Source of the DNA: Anopheles merus
Lineage: Eukaryota; Arthropoda; Insecta; Diptera; Culicidae
DNA length: 64,000 nt
Assembly (NCBI RefSeq): GCF_017562075.2
Contig: NW_024427592.1
Coordinates: 358,847 to 422,846 of the forward strand
Direction: 5' to 3'
Shown here: positions 44,430 to 55,871 of the stretch, in pieces
Layout of the letters: the number at the start of each line of letters is the position of its first letter
How positions within the stretch are numbered: the first letter of the stretch is position 1
Notes under the pieces: generated by a model
Told to the model about the DNA's origin: nothing
The model's database searches: none
What the model saw: only the letters and a program-made list of their open reading frames with translations
Position numbers and translations under genes: made by a program

Positions 44430-47400
44430 CTAGTCTAGTTTAGTTTTCCAAAGATCTTGCATCAAAATCTTACCTTCAACAGTAATGTTGGCAAGATGAC
44501 CTAGAGGATCGTAGATTTTCATTATATATGAGAACATCTGACGTTTCGTTAGTGTTTTAATATCTGCCCTTTTAAACTTGTAGGTAAAGACGTCAGACTC
44601 TTTGTCCCAAATCAATCCCAACACTTTATCGAAATTTTGATTTTTCTCCTCTATGCCAAGTACACTTTTCTCGGATAACCTGTCGGTTGGAATGCTTTTC
44701 TCCACTTCTTTTGAGTTGGAAAAGAAATTTCTCATAAAGAATTTAGCATCATCATGTATTTTACACACCTCCGAGATAGTATTCACGGCTGTATCAATAT
44801 CTGGATAACTATCTAGGTAGTCATCTACGTAGTGATTTTCAACAATCGCTTTTACTGCCTGGGGATAGATATTTTTGTAACGTAGTGCGTTCTCGTTCTT
44901 GACAATCTGAGCACAAGTTGGTGAGCAAGTTGCCCCAAACGTCATCACTTGCATAACGTAAACTTGAGGAACATCAGAAGGCGATGCTCGAAATAGAAAT
45001 CTTTGAGCGTCTTGATCTTCCCGTCTCACCTTTACCTGGTGATACATTTCCTTGATATCTCCTGAACAGCCTATTTTGTGTTCCCTGAAGCGGACTAGCA
45101 CTCCGAACAGGGACGCAGTAAGATCTGGGCCGGAAAGAAGTTGAGAATTAAGGGATATATTTTGATTTTTTGCAGCCGCGTCGAATACTAAACGTGGTTT
45201 GGGAATGGGTTTATTATGGTTTATCACGAAAAAGTGGGGAATATAGTTTATTTTCCCGTTCAATTGCAGCAGTTCCATTGGTGTCGCCTTACGCGCATAT
45301 CCCTTTTCAACGTATGCGTTTATTTCTTTATGATACCATGATTTTAAGTTTGGATCCCTTTCCATTGCCTTCTCTTGACTTTTTAAGCGCGTATGCGCTT
45401 GTCCGTAACTATCTGGTAATTTAGGATTGTCGGTTTTCCATACTAAACCAATTTCGTATCCGTCGCCAGTATTTTTAAGCGTGTCTTTCATAATCTTTAA
45501 CGCTCTTTTGTCTTCTTCAGAGGCACGGGTTGGAGTAGGTTTTACTCCAAATTCCTCTGTAGAAAAGAAACCACGCAAGATTTGCATCATGTTCTTGTTT
45601 TCTTCTTCGTACGTCTCTGTCATCACAAATGAGTTCTCTGTGACATTTGGCGTATTCGTTCCCCCAAAAATGACCCAACCAAGCCTCGTTTCATGGGCAA
45701 TTGGTTCGTTTGGTCTACCTTCTCGATATTTTGCACCATGGCAAAGATACGAATGTGGAAGGCCTAGTAGCACGGTAGGCCTCGCATCTGCATAGCTAGA
45801 GATACTAATGCCTTTCAAATGTTTAAAATTTCTTTGCAAACACGGAGCATCTATGGTTTGAACGGGAAGGTTAAGTTCCCTTACACTTCTGAGACCTTTT
45901 ACTTGGAATTTTCTTTTGTTAGCTCCCTCTACTGTTATGGGAACTATCCTACTTTCTGTCTCTTTTTGAATGCTTCCGTCCGTCCAGGAGAGAGTTAGCG
46001 GTCTTTTTGGTCCGTGAACGTTTAGTTCTTTTCGGACACTTTCCAAAATGAGGCTAGTTGAAGAGCCAGGATCCATGAATGCATAAGTTTCGAATTTTCT
46101 ATCATTATGGTGCAAAGTGATGGGCACGATCTGATAGAACAGATTATTCTTTTCCTGATGGCAATTTATTTTGTTTGTTGGTTGCCCTTCTACCGGATTT
46201 CTTTTATGAAACATACTATGATGCCTTTTGCCGCAACCGTACACACTACATTGTGGTGGTAGGCGACAGTTTTGGGCGTTATGGTTGCTGTACTTGCAGC
46301 AATTAGTGCAAATTCTATGCCGAATGAAAAGAGATAATTTTTCATCGGGCGTCTTACCGTTCAATTGTTGGCAACGAGTGGTTTCATGAGGAAATCCACA
46401 AATTAGACATATCGTTTCCTTTTCTGGCCCTTTATGACGATGCTGCATGTTTTGACGGTTCGACCTTTCTTGTTTGGCTACTCCTTCGTTCGCGGCCAGT
46501 ATAATGGCCAGTTCTTCAGAGGGTTTCAGCCATTCTGCTAGGTCTTCTAGCGTAAGATTCTTATTATCTTGTTTCCTACTTATTGTGTGTTTCAACCATT
46601 CGTTCCTAAGTTCGGTTGAAAACCTTGATGTCAAATCGTTTAGCAGCCTCTGGTCATTCAAAAAACCTTCTTGCTTCAACAACACCATGTTGTCAATGAG
46701 ATTGCGCAAAGCGTTGGAAAATTCTAAAAATGCTGAGGGATTATCTATCGTTATGTGCTTTACTACTAGTAATTCTAACAGTAAAGACTTGTAAATGCTT
46801 TCAGCATTTCCAAACATTTTGTCGAGCCTGTTTAATACAAGCGGAACGTTTTCTGGGTTAAGCATTAACCCGCTAACCGCACGAAGTGCTTCGCCTTTCA
46901 GATGCTTTTGCAGCCTATTCATGTTTTCTAAATTTGAAAACTTACAAGCTCGGGAAGTTTCTTCGTAGGCTTGTTTAAATTGAGGCCAGCATTTATAGCT
47001 TCCATCAAAATCTGGAAGCTTTGAAAGTGTTACTTTCGAGTCCTTAGAACACAACGATTGAACCATTCTGTCTAAACTCTGAGTTAACAGTTTTACGTCT
47101 AAACTTGCCATTGGTTTTTCATTGACATCTTCTGATTTTTTGTTTTGTATCTCTTCTTGTAGCCGTTTTAGCTCTTCTTCTATTCTTACTTTTTCTTTTT
47201 CTTTTTCTTCTTCATTTGTCATTTTTTCTTTCAGCAGTTTTTGCGTTTGCATTAGTGCTGACCTATATTCCTGCCGTTCAACTTCCCTATCTTTACATTT
47301 TTGCATAAAAAATCTTTAACAGGTGATTTTATGTCTAAGCATGACAAGTGAAACCACCTGTCGCAATCAATACAAGTTATCAATTTTCCTATCTCATCTG

Positions 47401-47545
47401 GGTTCGTGCATAATTTGCAGTGCCCATTCGGATTCTTTTTAAAATCGTATTCCATCTTGAACTCACCGTGGTTCAGATCCGCTTCAGCAGGGTCAACTCC
47501 TATTCGGCTGGTCAGGGACGGCTGGATCGGGAGTGATGTCTTCAC
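44430..47545 (-). pseudogene. BEL/Pao Gag, protease and reverse transcriptase
   Basis: The N-terminus (47545 down) has a PHD-like finger, CKLCTN...CIDCDRWFHLSC, then a frameshift in an A-run near 47288. From there 958 codons are open to a TAG at 44430-44432. Counting from 47306, the order is a charged, probably coiled-coil stretch (1-60), BEL-type gag core, Cys/His motifs (ICLICGFPHETTRC near 298, then CTNCCKYSNHNAQNC), aspartic protease AFMDPGSSTSL (~410), and RT with RLVFDAAAKNQNISLN and the YVDDYLDS active site (~825). The PHD-like finger at the Gag N-terminus is of interest. The stop is followed by the same frame, so it is a nonsense change. Confidence 0.9.
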
Positions 47546-48325
47546 TGCTGCTTGTCTTCAAATACGACGTCTTCTGTATTACTCGCCGGTTGCCCTCAAA
47601 CCGAGAACGATGGTTGCCTCAACCGGAACGATGTTTTCTTAGCGGTGGGTCGGCGGTCATACACACGACAGTCATACACACGATGGATACACTCGTCACA
47701 ATTAATTTCTTCAATTTGTTCTTCCTACGTTGCACTGCGTCGGATGCCTTATGCAATATTTAGCTCGCGGCACACGTGTTTCGTTATACGTTTCGTCGGA
47801 GTTAACGTCCGATACTTGCGACGCACGCGTTTTACGATAACTGTTTTTTTCAACTGGCGCTAAACTGACGGTTTCATGTTGCGTTGCGAGAACGGATGCA
47901 CCTTTCGAAGCTCGCGGCGTAAACGTATTGGTCACCTTTTCACTAGTTCAGCATTTGCCTTATACGTTGGCAGTGTCGAGTTCACTTTCGATTGCGTCAC
48001 TTCACTAGCGGTAATGACCGCGTTCTATTCACTGTTGTGACGTTGCACTTACAGTTCTTTTGTACTCACTCACCGCCGAGGCGCTTCTCGGGTTTTGCTT
48101 CGTCGAGCAACTGGTGCGTGGCCCTTCTTCCTGGGCTGGCTGTCGTAGATCGGCTACGCCGGATCGTCGTCCGTCGCCGTTGTTTCACTATCACAACCCT
48201 GCTTGGGTTGCTGTGGGGTCTATTCACGCCTTTACGGGCTTGTTACTACTTCGGGTTTTTATTTCCCGATTTATTTGACTACTTGCCGAACCATTGGTTG
48301 ATGCGTCCTCTCTGGAGCCACCATT

Positions 48326-48641
48326 TGTCGCGCACACGAAAGTGTCTTTCGGAGCAGCAGCTTAAGACAGGCACAGTACACGCCGACTTAAGCACAATAA
48401 TGAACGCACCAACTGGTTCTTGGCAAGTAATGGCTTCATTAATTTATTCAATTGATTTTATACTCTAAAAATGCTGACCGTCGTCGATCAGCATATTCTT
48501 CTTAGTCTATTCTTCTTAGCCTATTTTTCCATTTAATCGTTAAACCAGCGCGCATCGCTGGCGCGTTGCATAACGTAGCTAATCAGCATTTTTTGACCTA
48601 GCAACGCTTTGCTTTTTAAGCCTAAATTGTCGTCAGCGACA
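48326..48641 (-). repeat. 5' LTR of the BEL/Pao element
   Basis: On the minus strand it starts TGTCGCTGACGAC and ends GTGTGCGCGACA, and is 316 bp. The ~780 bp between it and the gag frame (47546-48325) is leader sequence with no clear gene. Confidence 0.92.
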
Positions 48642-48763
48642 GATCCTAATCGAACACATCAAGTTTGTGGACCGAAGAGAAGGGGAAATGGGAAAGGTTT
48701 CAGTTAGAAGGAAGGGGGAAGGGTATAAAAATACTCAAGGAACCTATGGACCATGTTCATTTA

Positions 48764-49131
48764 CACAGGCGGTCCCCGAGATACACGGTACCTCTTATAC
48801 GAGGATTCAGAGATACGCGGTTTCCTAAATTTGACAGTTCTTTGAGTAAATTGTACTGATTTTACGCATCTATTGTAAAATGCCAAATAATTTCTGTTTT
48901 GATCGGATGTTAAAAACTATTTCAAAAGGTTTGAAACTGTTATTTCATTCAGAATCATATCAAATAATTGATTATGTGGCTAAAACCACCCCCTAGTTGC
49001 AAATTAACACGAAAATTAGTGATATTTTGTCTAGAAATCACAAGATTCGACTTACGCGGAAATTCGAGATACGCGGTTTTTTGCGGCCGTTTTCGGTCCC
49101 CATTAACCGTGTATCTCGGGGACCGCCTGTA
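48764..49131. mobile_element. TA-type MITE, ACAGGCGGTCCCCGAGATAC family
   Basis: The left ACAGGCGGTCCCCGAGATAC (48765) and right GTATCTCGGGGACCGCCTGT (49130) are inverted, at the extreme ends of a ~366 bp unit. The interior segment TTTGACAGTTCTTTGAGTAAATTGTAC matches that of the MITEs at 34250 and 35101, so it is a related subfamily. Confidence 0.8.
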
Positions 49132-49489
49132 TATGGTTTTTATCGACTTTTTCCATTTTTGCGAATACAACAAGACCAAAAACCGTTACAACTTCATCTA
49201 CATACAGCCATATACAGCCATAATATGAAGAACAATCTCCATTGCCTCGGCCATTTGGGGGCCCCGTTGATGATCCCGTCGATTGAGGGGCCCCTTCCAT
49301 TTGGTGTTGTCAACCCAATATACCCCCATTTTCCCTCCGGGTGTTATGTTTACAATCAGATTTACTATTACTACCAGACCTATCAGAAGCATATTTATTT
49401 TATTAATCAGAAGCATTTTACTATCAGAAGCAGAAAACATTTGCCTTTTTAACATATGCAATATTTTTACCTTAGTTGGAAGCGCAGAA

Positions 49490-49795
49490 CGTTGTGATAC
49501 ATGTCCACAGCTCAAAACAATATCATCATTTCATCATCGTTGGCCCAAAGTGTTGGATCGAATGCATTGAACGCTACGCACGAGTTGGGTAAAGCGAAAA
49601 TCCGTTACAACAGCTGCCTCACGCAAACTACATGCACATACGACATTAAAAGGCTCCGAAACCGATCTCAACACAACGGTTCGTAGCCGTAGAAATTAGC
49701 AAGAAAAATTGGCTGACACCAAGCACGCTCTTTTTATCTGTTGATGTTTCATTCAAGAATCGATTCCGATGTCGATGTGTGCGCTTTTTAATTTG
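49490..49795 (+). repeat. Second copy of the segment split by the piggyBac-like MITE
   Basis: CATCATCGTTGGCCCAAAGT, then CGGTTCGTAGCCGTAGAAAT and TTAGCAAGAAAAATTG match 38310-38575. CGATGTCGATGTGTGCGCT matches 40248-40265, on the far side of the MITE. The copy here is uninterrupted, so the MITE inserted into one of two pre-existing copies. Confidence 0.75.
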
Positions 49796-51768
49796 GCTTG
49801 TGTCTATGTTATCTCGCAAAAACTAAGAACTCGTGCCCCGGCTAACCTTTGGGCCTTAGTCAAAATTGTGGACTGGACGAAGTGATGGTAGAAAGGCAAG
49901 CTGTTGAAGGGTTTGGGTCAAAATTGGAAGGGTCGACGGAAAGGAAATATCGATATGAATGATCGCGTAAAATTTGAACTAATTAAGCTGTCGGCAGCGG
50001 TCGGCAAAGTTCGGCCCGCCACAATATGCAGTCAGGTCCGGTCTGAAAATATTGGCGCGATTTTGAAAGATAGGAAGATCCTATTCATTAAAAATTAACT
50101 GAACATATTTTAATATGACAATTCATATCGTTGAACTCTTCCAAATTTGATCACCATAACATGGATTGTCGGACCAATCAATATGGTCAAATTTGAGGAG
50201 AAATTAGAAAATAGAAACGAATAATTCCATAAAAACCTGACTGTTGATTTTACGAGAACAATGATTACACACTATTGCTTTTTAAGGATGCAACGATTTT
50301 CTAGGAGTATTTTTTTAAGGAAATGCGCTATCATTTTGTCTGACCTGGCTGAAAAATCTTTACAATCAATTTTAGTAATTGTAAGTTAATAAAACGAATT
50401 TGAAACTTGCTTGGATGATATAATAATTTAAGAAAAACAACAATATAACCAATCGCATTGTTTAATATCATAAACCAGTTATTTTGTGTATTAACTGTAA
50501 TAATATAATAAAGTATGTGTAAAAAAAAGCATTCTCCTGGCCCTCAACGCTCGATCATTTCGAAAGCAGCTTATCTAAAGCAGTGTCCTCCAACCTGAGG
50601 TCCGCGGATCAATTTAGACAAACATACTGCAATACAGGGTATTTCCAGTTACTTTCGAATGAAAATATTGTTTTCCCGCGTGCAAGAAGTTATCGCTCTG
50701 ACCGATTGAAAATGAAGTGGCCGTAATTCGAAGCAAGACGGTACTTCAGTATTCATTGTAAAGGTAAACACCAACGTAAAAGCAAAATTTTGTTTTTATG
50801 TTATGCTCACGATCACCATTTTAAATCAAATCGTCCGTACTATGAAACACGAGCTGGAAACTGTAAAGTAGGAAAGAAAATATCGTTTAGAACCATCGTT
50901 CTTGTCAATAAAAGACAAACGTAACTAGCTTAGCGAAAACGATAACTTTCCGACCTTTAACTTCTTTTGAGTATAAATAAAACCAACTCCGATCATGGCA
51001 GGTCAGATTTGTTCGGTTTGTCAGGATAGGACTGAGCCCATCCATCATCTACCGACTTCTCATTTAAGGAGTTTACTTATGTCCTCCTACCCAAGGTAAG
51101 CCCTCTAAACTCCAACGTCCTAAAGGTTTATATGATCGCCTAGACGATGAAGTGTCGAAAGTCCGCTTCGAAACAGTATCCACAGTACCCAAAATTTGAA
51201 CATACCACAAAGCCTTTCTGATATTACTGATAGTTCAGTCATTGATATCGATTGAAAATTGGCGAAAAAAAGTATAGAAATTGGGGTTTTTATTGATGCG
51301 CAGGATGGCAGTCCATTCTGCTCATATTCATTTCTGTTTCATAAAGTTTTATACAGATGTGAACTGTATTTTGTCGAAACAAGTTTGTTGATTTGGTATG
51401 CACTCACGGTAATCATGAAATTTCAGCAAGAACAGCAAAGTGGTGTGAAGATTTTTCTCAACCAAAACGTTAATTCCGCAAGCCGAATATGCACCTAAAA
51501 TTTTATCGGGGTGTCTGTAAGTAACCGCTTACCCAAATCAAATTTTTGTTCATCACGAGCAAGCGGGCATCGCATTATATTTTCTTTTGAGGCTCAAACT
51601 GACTTACATGTCGTTTTGACAGAATAAATAAATGCATTTTCAGTAATTTGTTTTACAAATATTCAGTGAAACGACAAAACCATGTATTACTCAATAACTT
51701 TCAGTAAAAAATGTTACTGCAGCAAACTTAGAAAATTTGCAGTGCATGATTCGTACACCATTTAACAA
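49796..51768. other. Non-coding, nothing recognised
   Basis: AT-rich sequence without recognisable repeats, RNA genes or coding frames beyond about 79 codons. Confidence 0.5.
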
Positions 51769-51790
51769 CCCCCCCCCCCCCCCCCCCCCC
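51769..51790. repeat. Poly-C tract (22)
   Basis: Near the right hAT-like terminus; see the matching tract at 38071. Confidence 0.95.
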
Positions 51791-51875
51791 TAGATGGATT
51801 TGGTAAAGGGGCCCGTCTACCATAACGCCTAGAGCCTCGGAGAGGCTAGACCCGCCACTGTAGGGGTGGCATTTA

Positions 51876-52725
51876 CACCTGTTCTCACTTTCCTTTGAAT
51901 CTTTATTCGGTTGCTATGGATCGCAATCTATGAGAATGGAACGCAATCAACTACGTCTGAATCGTTTTCAACTACGTTTTGATCGCTCTCAGCTACCCTT
52001 AGATTTGGTTTATTTGGTGACCGCTCGACATACCTCACGGTTCTCCTCATAATATACGAATTGGAAAGCAACAATTTCATATTGTTCTATGATTGAACCC
52101 AATTGAGAACTTGTGTTGAAACCCCATTTTTAAGCAATCAATAATATTTGACAGATTTTAGCGCAAATTTCATTGTAGCGCATAGTTTATTTAGTGACCG
52201 CGGGACACATTTGAATCCCAAGGAAAGAATTTAATAATGAATACATTAAACTGTAAAATCTAATCGTATTTTTTATGTGAAGCTTACATAACTATTCATA
52301 CTTTTTTGATTATTGGACTAAGTTTTCCAAACAAACCTTCACAATCTTCTTTTTTTTCGGCGTTATGACCTACGTGGTCGTTCAGTCATGTTCAGGCTTT
52401 CGAAATTCAACCGGATATAACATGCTATGGAGTTACGGTCTGGTTGGAAATCTATTCTGATGCGTAGAAGCTGACAAATCTGTCAAATGTTATTCATTGC
52501 TTAAAAATGGGTTTTCAACAAAAGTTCTCAATTGGGTTCAATCATAGAACAATATGAAATTGTTGCTTTTCAAATCGCCTGTTGTAAGGAGAATCGTGAG
52601 GTACGCCTAGCGGTCACCAAATAAACTATGCACCGCGCATAGTTGCGAAGCTGATTGCGATCCATTCTCATGGATTGCGATCCATAGCAACCGGATAAAG
52701 ATTCAAGGGAAAGTGAGAACAGGTG
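51876..52725. mobile_element. MITE with long inverted arms, TA at both ends
   Basis: The ends CACCTGTTCTCACTTTCC and GGAAAGTGAGAACAGGTG-type are inverted, and similarity runs about 290 bp inward with gaps (GAACCCAATTGAGAACTT against AGTTCTCAATTGGGTTC). TA is outside each end (51874-51875, 52726-52727), within the palindromic ATTTACACCT. The interior is non-coding. Confidence 0.72.
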
Positions 52726-52727
52726 TA

Positions 52728-53302
52728 AATCGCAGCCAGTAAATTGCCAATTGGTAACGATCACTTATTATGATTTAACCAAAGTGTTATGAAGTTGATA
52801 TATCAGGTGGGATGATCCCGTGCAATTTGAAGTCTAAAAACGAAAAGAAGAAGAAGAAAATCTGGTTTGACAATTAGATCCATAGCAAATTGCGTGCTTT
52901 GATGATTTTACTATGTACTGTTTTGTAAATCTGTCTTAAAATTTCACAATTTTACGAGATATTTGAGAACAATCGGAGGTCTGTTGAATTAAAAAAAGGA
53001 TATATGCACGGGTACTCTAATATGTTCCTCACTTGAAGTATGATGCCATATTTGTTTCGGTTGGTACACTGCTCCTTGCTTTCTGACTGAACAGATTCAA
53101 TAATATCAGGTGAAGGCTGAAATTTTAGCTTTCATAATTACATAAAAGAACCAATAGGACAAATTTTACGATGTTTTTTTGGTGTTTATGCGTAGAATTT
53201 TCTGTATTATAACATATAATTTCATCAGTCCCAGAAACCAGAAAAGGTTATATTAACAATATACATACAAATCTAAAATAAATAACTCTTCCACTCTTAA
53301 TC
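52728..53302. other. Non-coding, downstream flank of the vWC gene
   Basis: AT-rich, no repeats recognised. If the terminal exon is spliced at the donor-like site at 53306, a further exon could lie here or further left. None was identified. Confidence 0.4.
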
Positions 53303-54268
53303 TTACCTGACGGTACACGAACTCAAGGACTCGGCATGAGCGATGGCTATTGCTTCCTCGTAAGGAGGTGGAGCTTCCCCCCTCGTGTAATATGCTCCTG
53401 GTGGTTTCCAAAGCTGGTAGTGCGGAGCTATGGCATGGTCTACATACGAATAATCCATATTCATTGTTCCTCCACCGAGATAGCCAATACTACCTCCCAT
53501 GTAACTCACATTGTTAACCATATTGCGTTGATTAGAATCATCGATGGCTTCGCGACCTTCTTGGGCACGACTTTTACGATGCCTTAAGCGACTAATTATG
53601 AAGAAAAGCAAGGTTAAAGAAAATGTAACAATCACTCCAGTAGCTACTAGTCACATGCCGATGTCGTAGGTTTTATCCGTAGTGTTGCCTATTGTATCAT
53701 CTAAACAGATGAATTCGCAACATGAACTACCAATCTGAAAGGATTTACAATCATGAGGCGGTGAGCAAAGCACAGCTTTGCATGCCTTTGGATGACCATT
53801 GTCACATAAACACAATCTACACGTATCCGATCCAGGAGGCACATAGTGTGCATCTATGAACGATGCAGAGAATAAAAAGTTATGGTTATGGTCAAAAGTA
53901 AGAATCATCATTCTTTCTGAGTGTCATTTACCTTGTTCTACTTTCTTGCCATTCATATCACGGCACTCTCCCGGAAGCGACACCACGTTTCCATATGCAC
54001 CTAAAATTGGTAAAAATCGTGTGGTAAAATTCTGCTCCACTATTATCACAAATACATCCAATTGATAATTGAGCATGTATGAGTAAAATATTAAATATTA
54101 TTGTCTTTCAATAATATCATGTTTGGCTGCATTTCCAAATTGTTTATACAACTCCAACTTACCAATAGTATAGGGTATATGAAGTAGCAATACAATACTA
54201 TACCAAAGCCAGCGCTCATGTAAATCAAAACTAGATTTTTTATTTCTTTTTGCACTCATTGCCATCAT
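53303..54268 (-). CDS. vWC-domain membrane protein with in-frame TGA before the transmembrane segment
   Basis: Three exons join in frame: 54163-54268 (ATG at 54268), 53932-54000 and 53303-53853, with GT-AG introns of 162 and 78 bp. The summed length is 726 nt. The first exon gives a basic N-terminus and a hydrophobic signal segment (about residues 20-35). Exons 2-3 give a von Willebrand factor C domain with ten cysteines (48, 70, 73, 75, 83, 88, 94, 103, 104, 108). Codon 126 is TGA, followed by CTAG, a context known to favour readthrough. Another 115 codons follow: a transmembrane segment directly after the TGA, a basic stop-transfer (RLRHRK) and a cytoplasmic tail with PPPY, a WW-domain ligand. 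The last codons AGG-TAA overlap a strong donor (CAG|GTAAGA), so a further exon is possible. Organisation recalls DGCR2/IDD-type proteins; orthology unproven. Confidence 0.8.
53651..53653 (-). promoter_or_regulatory. Candidate stop-codon readthrough site (TGA CTAG)
   Basis: On the minus strand the codons are GGC ATG TGA CTA GTA GCT. UGA followed by CUAG is the best-known leaky context in animals, and readthrough is frequent in flies and mosquitoes. Translation stopping here gives a 125-residue secreted vWC protein. Readthrough adds the membrane anchor and PPPY tail. Confidence 0.65.
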
Positions 54269-54761
54269 TGTGGAAGTAATTTCACAAAAATAAGGTTCTT
54301 CTGATAGTTTAATTGCAATTCACTTCTTTTTCTTTTTTTAAATTAAAATGGCTGCAAAGATAGGTGCGCCAATATTGAAATTTCCACGTTCTTTGCACAA
54401 TTCGACACAATTAAACACTTTAAAATTGTATCAGATACTCACTACATAATAATCACATCACAATATTGGAAATCTTTTAAACTTCATTCGAATACATCTA
54501 AAATGTTGGGCAAATGTATGCTCTAATTTAACAAGAACATCAATGATATTACTGTTGCTACTGTAGCCGATAAACTTTAGTTGATGTAAGCATTAACTGC
54601 GCAAACGCCTAGAAAATTTCTCACACTCCCTTTAAAGAATCACAGAACAGAAACACACACACGATGAAAAACAACCTAAGAATTGGACAAAATCCAAGAA
54701 ATTTAAGTTTAAATTTGGATATAGAATTGACACATATTAATGATAATTATTCCATCAAGTA
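54269..54761. other. Upstream region of the vWC gene
   Basis: AT-rich, probably the 5' UTR and promoter. No clear core element could be assigned. Confidence 0.4.
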
Positions 54762-55839
54762 GGGTAACTGTACCAGTTTTCGGCACGCTAGTGCAGCAGT
54801 TTCACAAAAACTGCTCACAAATAAACATTTTTTATTATTTTTCATGAAAGTGATGTTATTCTGGTTGATAAACTATCATAATATGTTACACTATTTTTTA
54901 TTTGCCGGTTCAAAGCCCTTTTTCATAAATATTCGTAAAAATGCAAACATTGCTTTTGCCCCTATTTTCGGCAGTTTGTTCCTATTTTCGGCAGGTTGTG
55001 TTCCTATTTTCGGCAGCGCGAATACGGGTCAGAAAATGTTATTTTCTATGTAAATATGTACAAAAAATTGTTTAAAGCAATTTTACACTCTTACTTTCCT
55101 AATACTGATGTTAAAAAGCACTTTAAATAATAATTTTATGTTGCTTATTTTGGCCCGTTTTGACAGCCATTTTGATGCGACGTTTAAACAGAGCAGCCAT
55201 TAGGTCAGTTTGATGGTCATAGCGTACGGTGCGAATTGGCTTACAAATATTTATTTTTCTCTTAAGTTAGTGCATTGTTTGTCGTAAAATTGGTGATATT
55301 TGGTACAAGAAAGGTCATATTATGTATCGATATACGCATTGTAGTGTTCTGATCAATTTTTAAAGAAATATTCAGCCAAATCCAAGGTGTGTTATTGTTC
55401 CGAGTTTCGGCAGGAGCCCACAACATTGAGCTGTCAAAAATGAACATTTACTGTGTACCTATTTTCGGCAGCATTTAAAGTGAAAAATAACCTGTTTATC
55501 GTGATTTTAAAATACCGAACAAGTTAGAATAAATTAAATAAGCATAAAATCTTTAATATACACCACTTTTTCATTGTTTTACTGTTCTGATTCTCTTAAT
55601 CACAAAACCTGCCGAACCATTGGCTGACAGCAAAGCTGCCGAAAAAAAGCACAATTTATTTGATATTTTGAAAAATACGTAATGAAATGGTGTGAAACTT
55701 CGTATGTGAATATCAAATAATTACACTTTCACTACAAAATTGTGTTTTGTGAAATTTTTTACCACATTTGGGCAGAATTTCACGTTTTTAGCTATCCTGC
55801 CGAAAATAGGTACACTGCCGAAAACTGGTACAGTTACCC
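54762..55839. mobile_element. TA-flanked MITE with clustered TTTTCGGCAG repeats
   Basis: The left end GGGTAACTGTACCAGTTTTC and right end GAAAACTGGTACAGTTACCC are inverted. TA is outside (54760-54761, 55840-55841). CCTATTTTCGGCAG recurs at 54960-55017 (three times) and 55460, with CTGCCGAAAATAGG near 55797. The design, with short repeated subterminal motifs and a TA target, parallels the element at 3835-4729. Confidence 0.78.
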
Positions 55840-55871
55840 TATGCTGCAAATTTCAAGTCAAATATATTACA

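Larger units (their letters stand above)
40440..48641 (-). mobile_element. BEL/Pao LTR retrotransposon with envelope-like gene
   Basis: Two 316 bp LTRs (48326-48641 is the 5' copy on the minus strand, 40440-40755 the 3' copy) flank gag-pol and a third ORF. A 5 bp duplication GATCC bounds it (40435-40439, 48642-48646). I count only two LTR differences (AGTCAG/AATCAG and TTTATT/TTTTTT near 40701 and 48589), so the insertion is young. A primer-site candidate TGGTGGCTCCAGAGAG follows the 5' LTR and a purine tract GGGGGGAGGGA (40756-40766) precedes the 3' LTR. Gag and pol are broken; the env-like frame is open. Confidence 0.93.
37984..51860. mobile_element. Possible large nested hAT-type element bounded by an 8 bp duplication
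   Basis: The left end CAGTGGCGCG (37984) and right end CCCGCCACTG (51860) are inverted. The 8 bp TAGGGGTG lies directly outside each (37976-37983, 51861-51868). GGGCCCC blocks and poly-C tracts lie close inside both ends. Inside are a piggyBac-like MITE, a BEL element and a TA-MITE. Removing those leaves about 4 kb. A segment just inside (38290-38590 plus 40177-40260) is repeated at 49500-49790, so an internal duplication is likely. No hAT transposase was seen. The two ends might instead come from separate elements joined by chance. Confidence 0.55.

Noticed and set aside
47406..48468. Plus-strand frames near the BEL 5' leader
   Set aside because: Antisense to the BEL leader and LTR. The 158-codon frame reads into the LTR and repeats at 40292-40582 only because the LTR is repeated.
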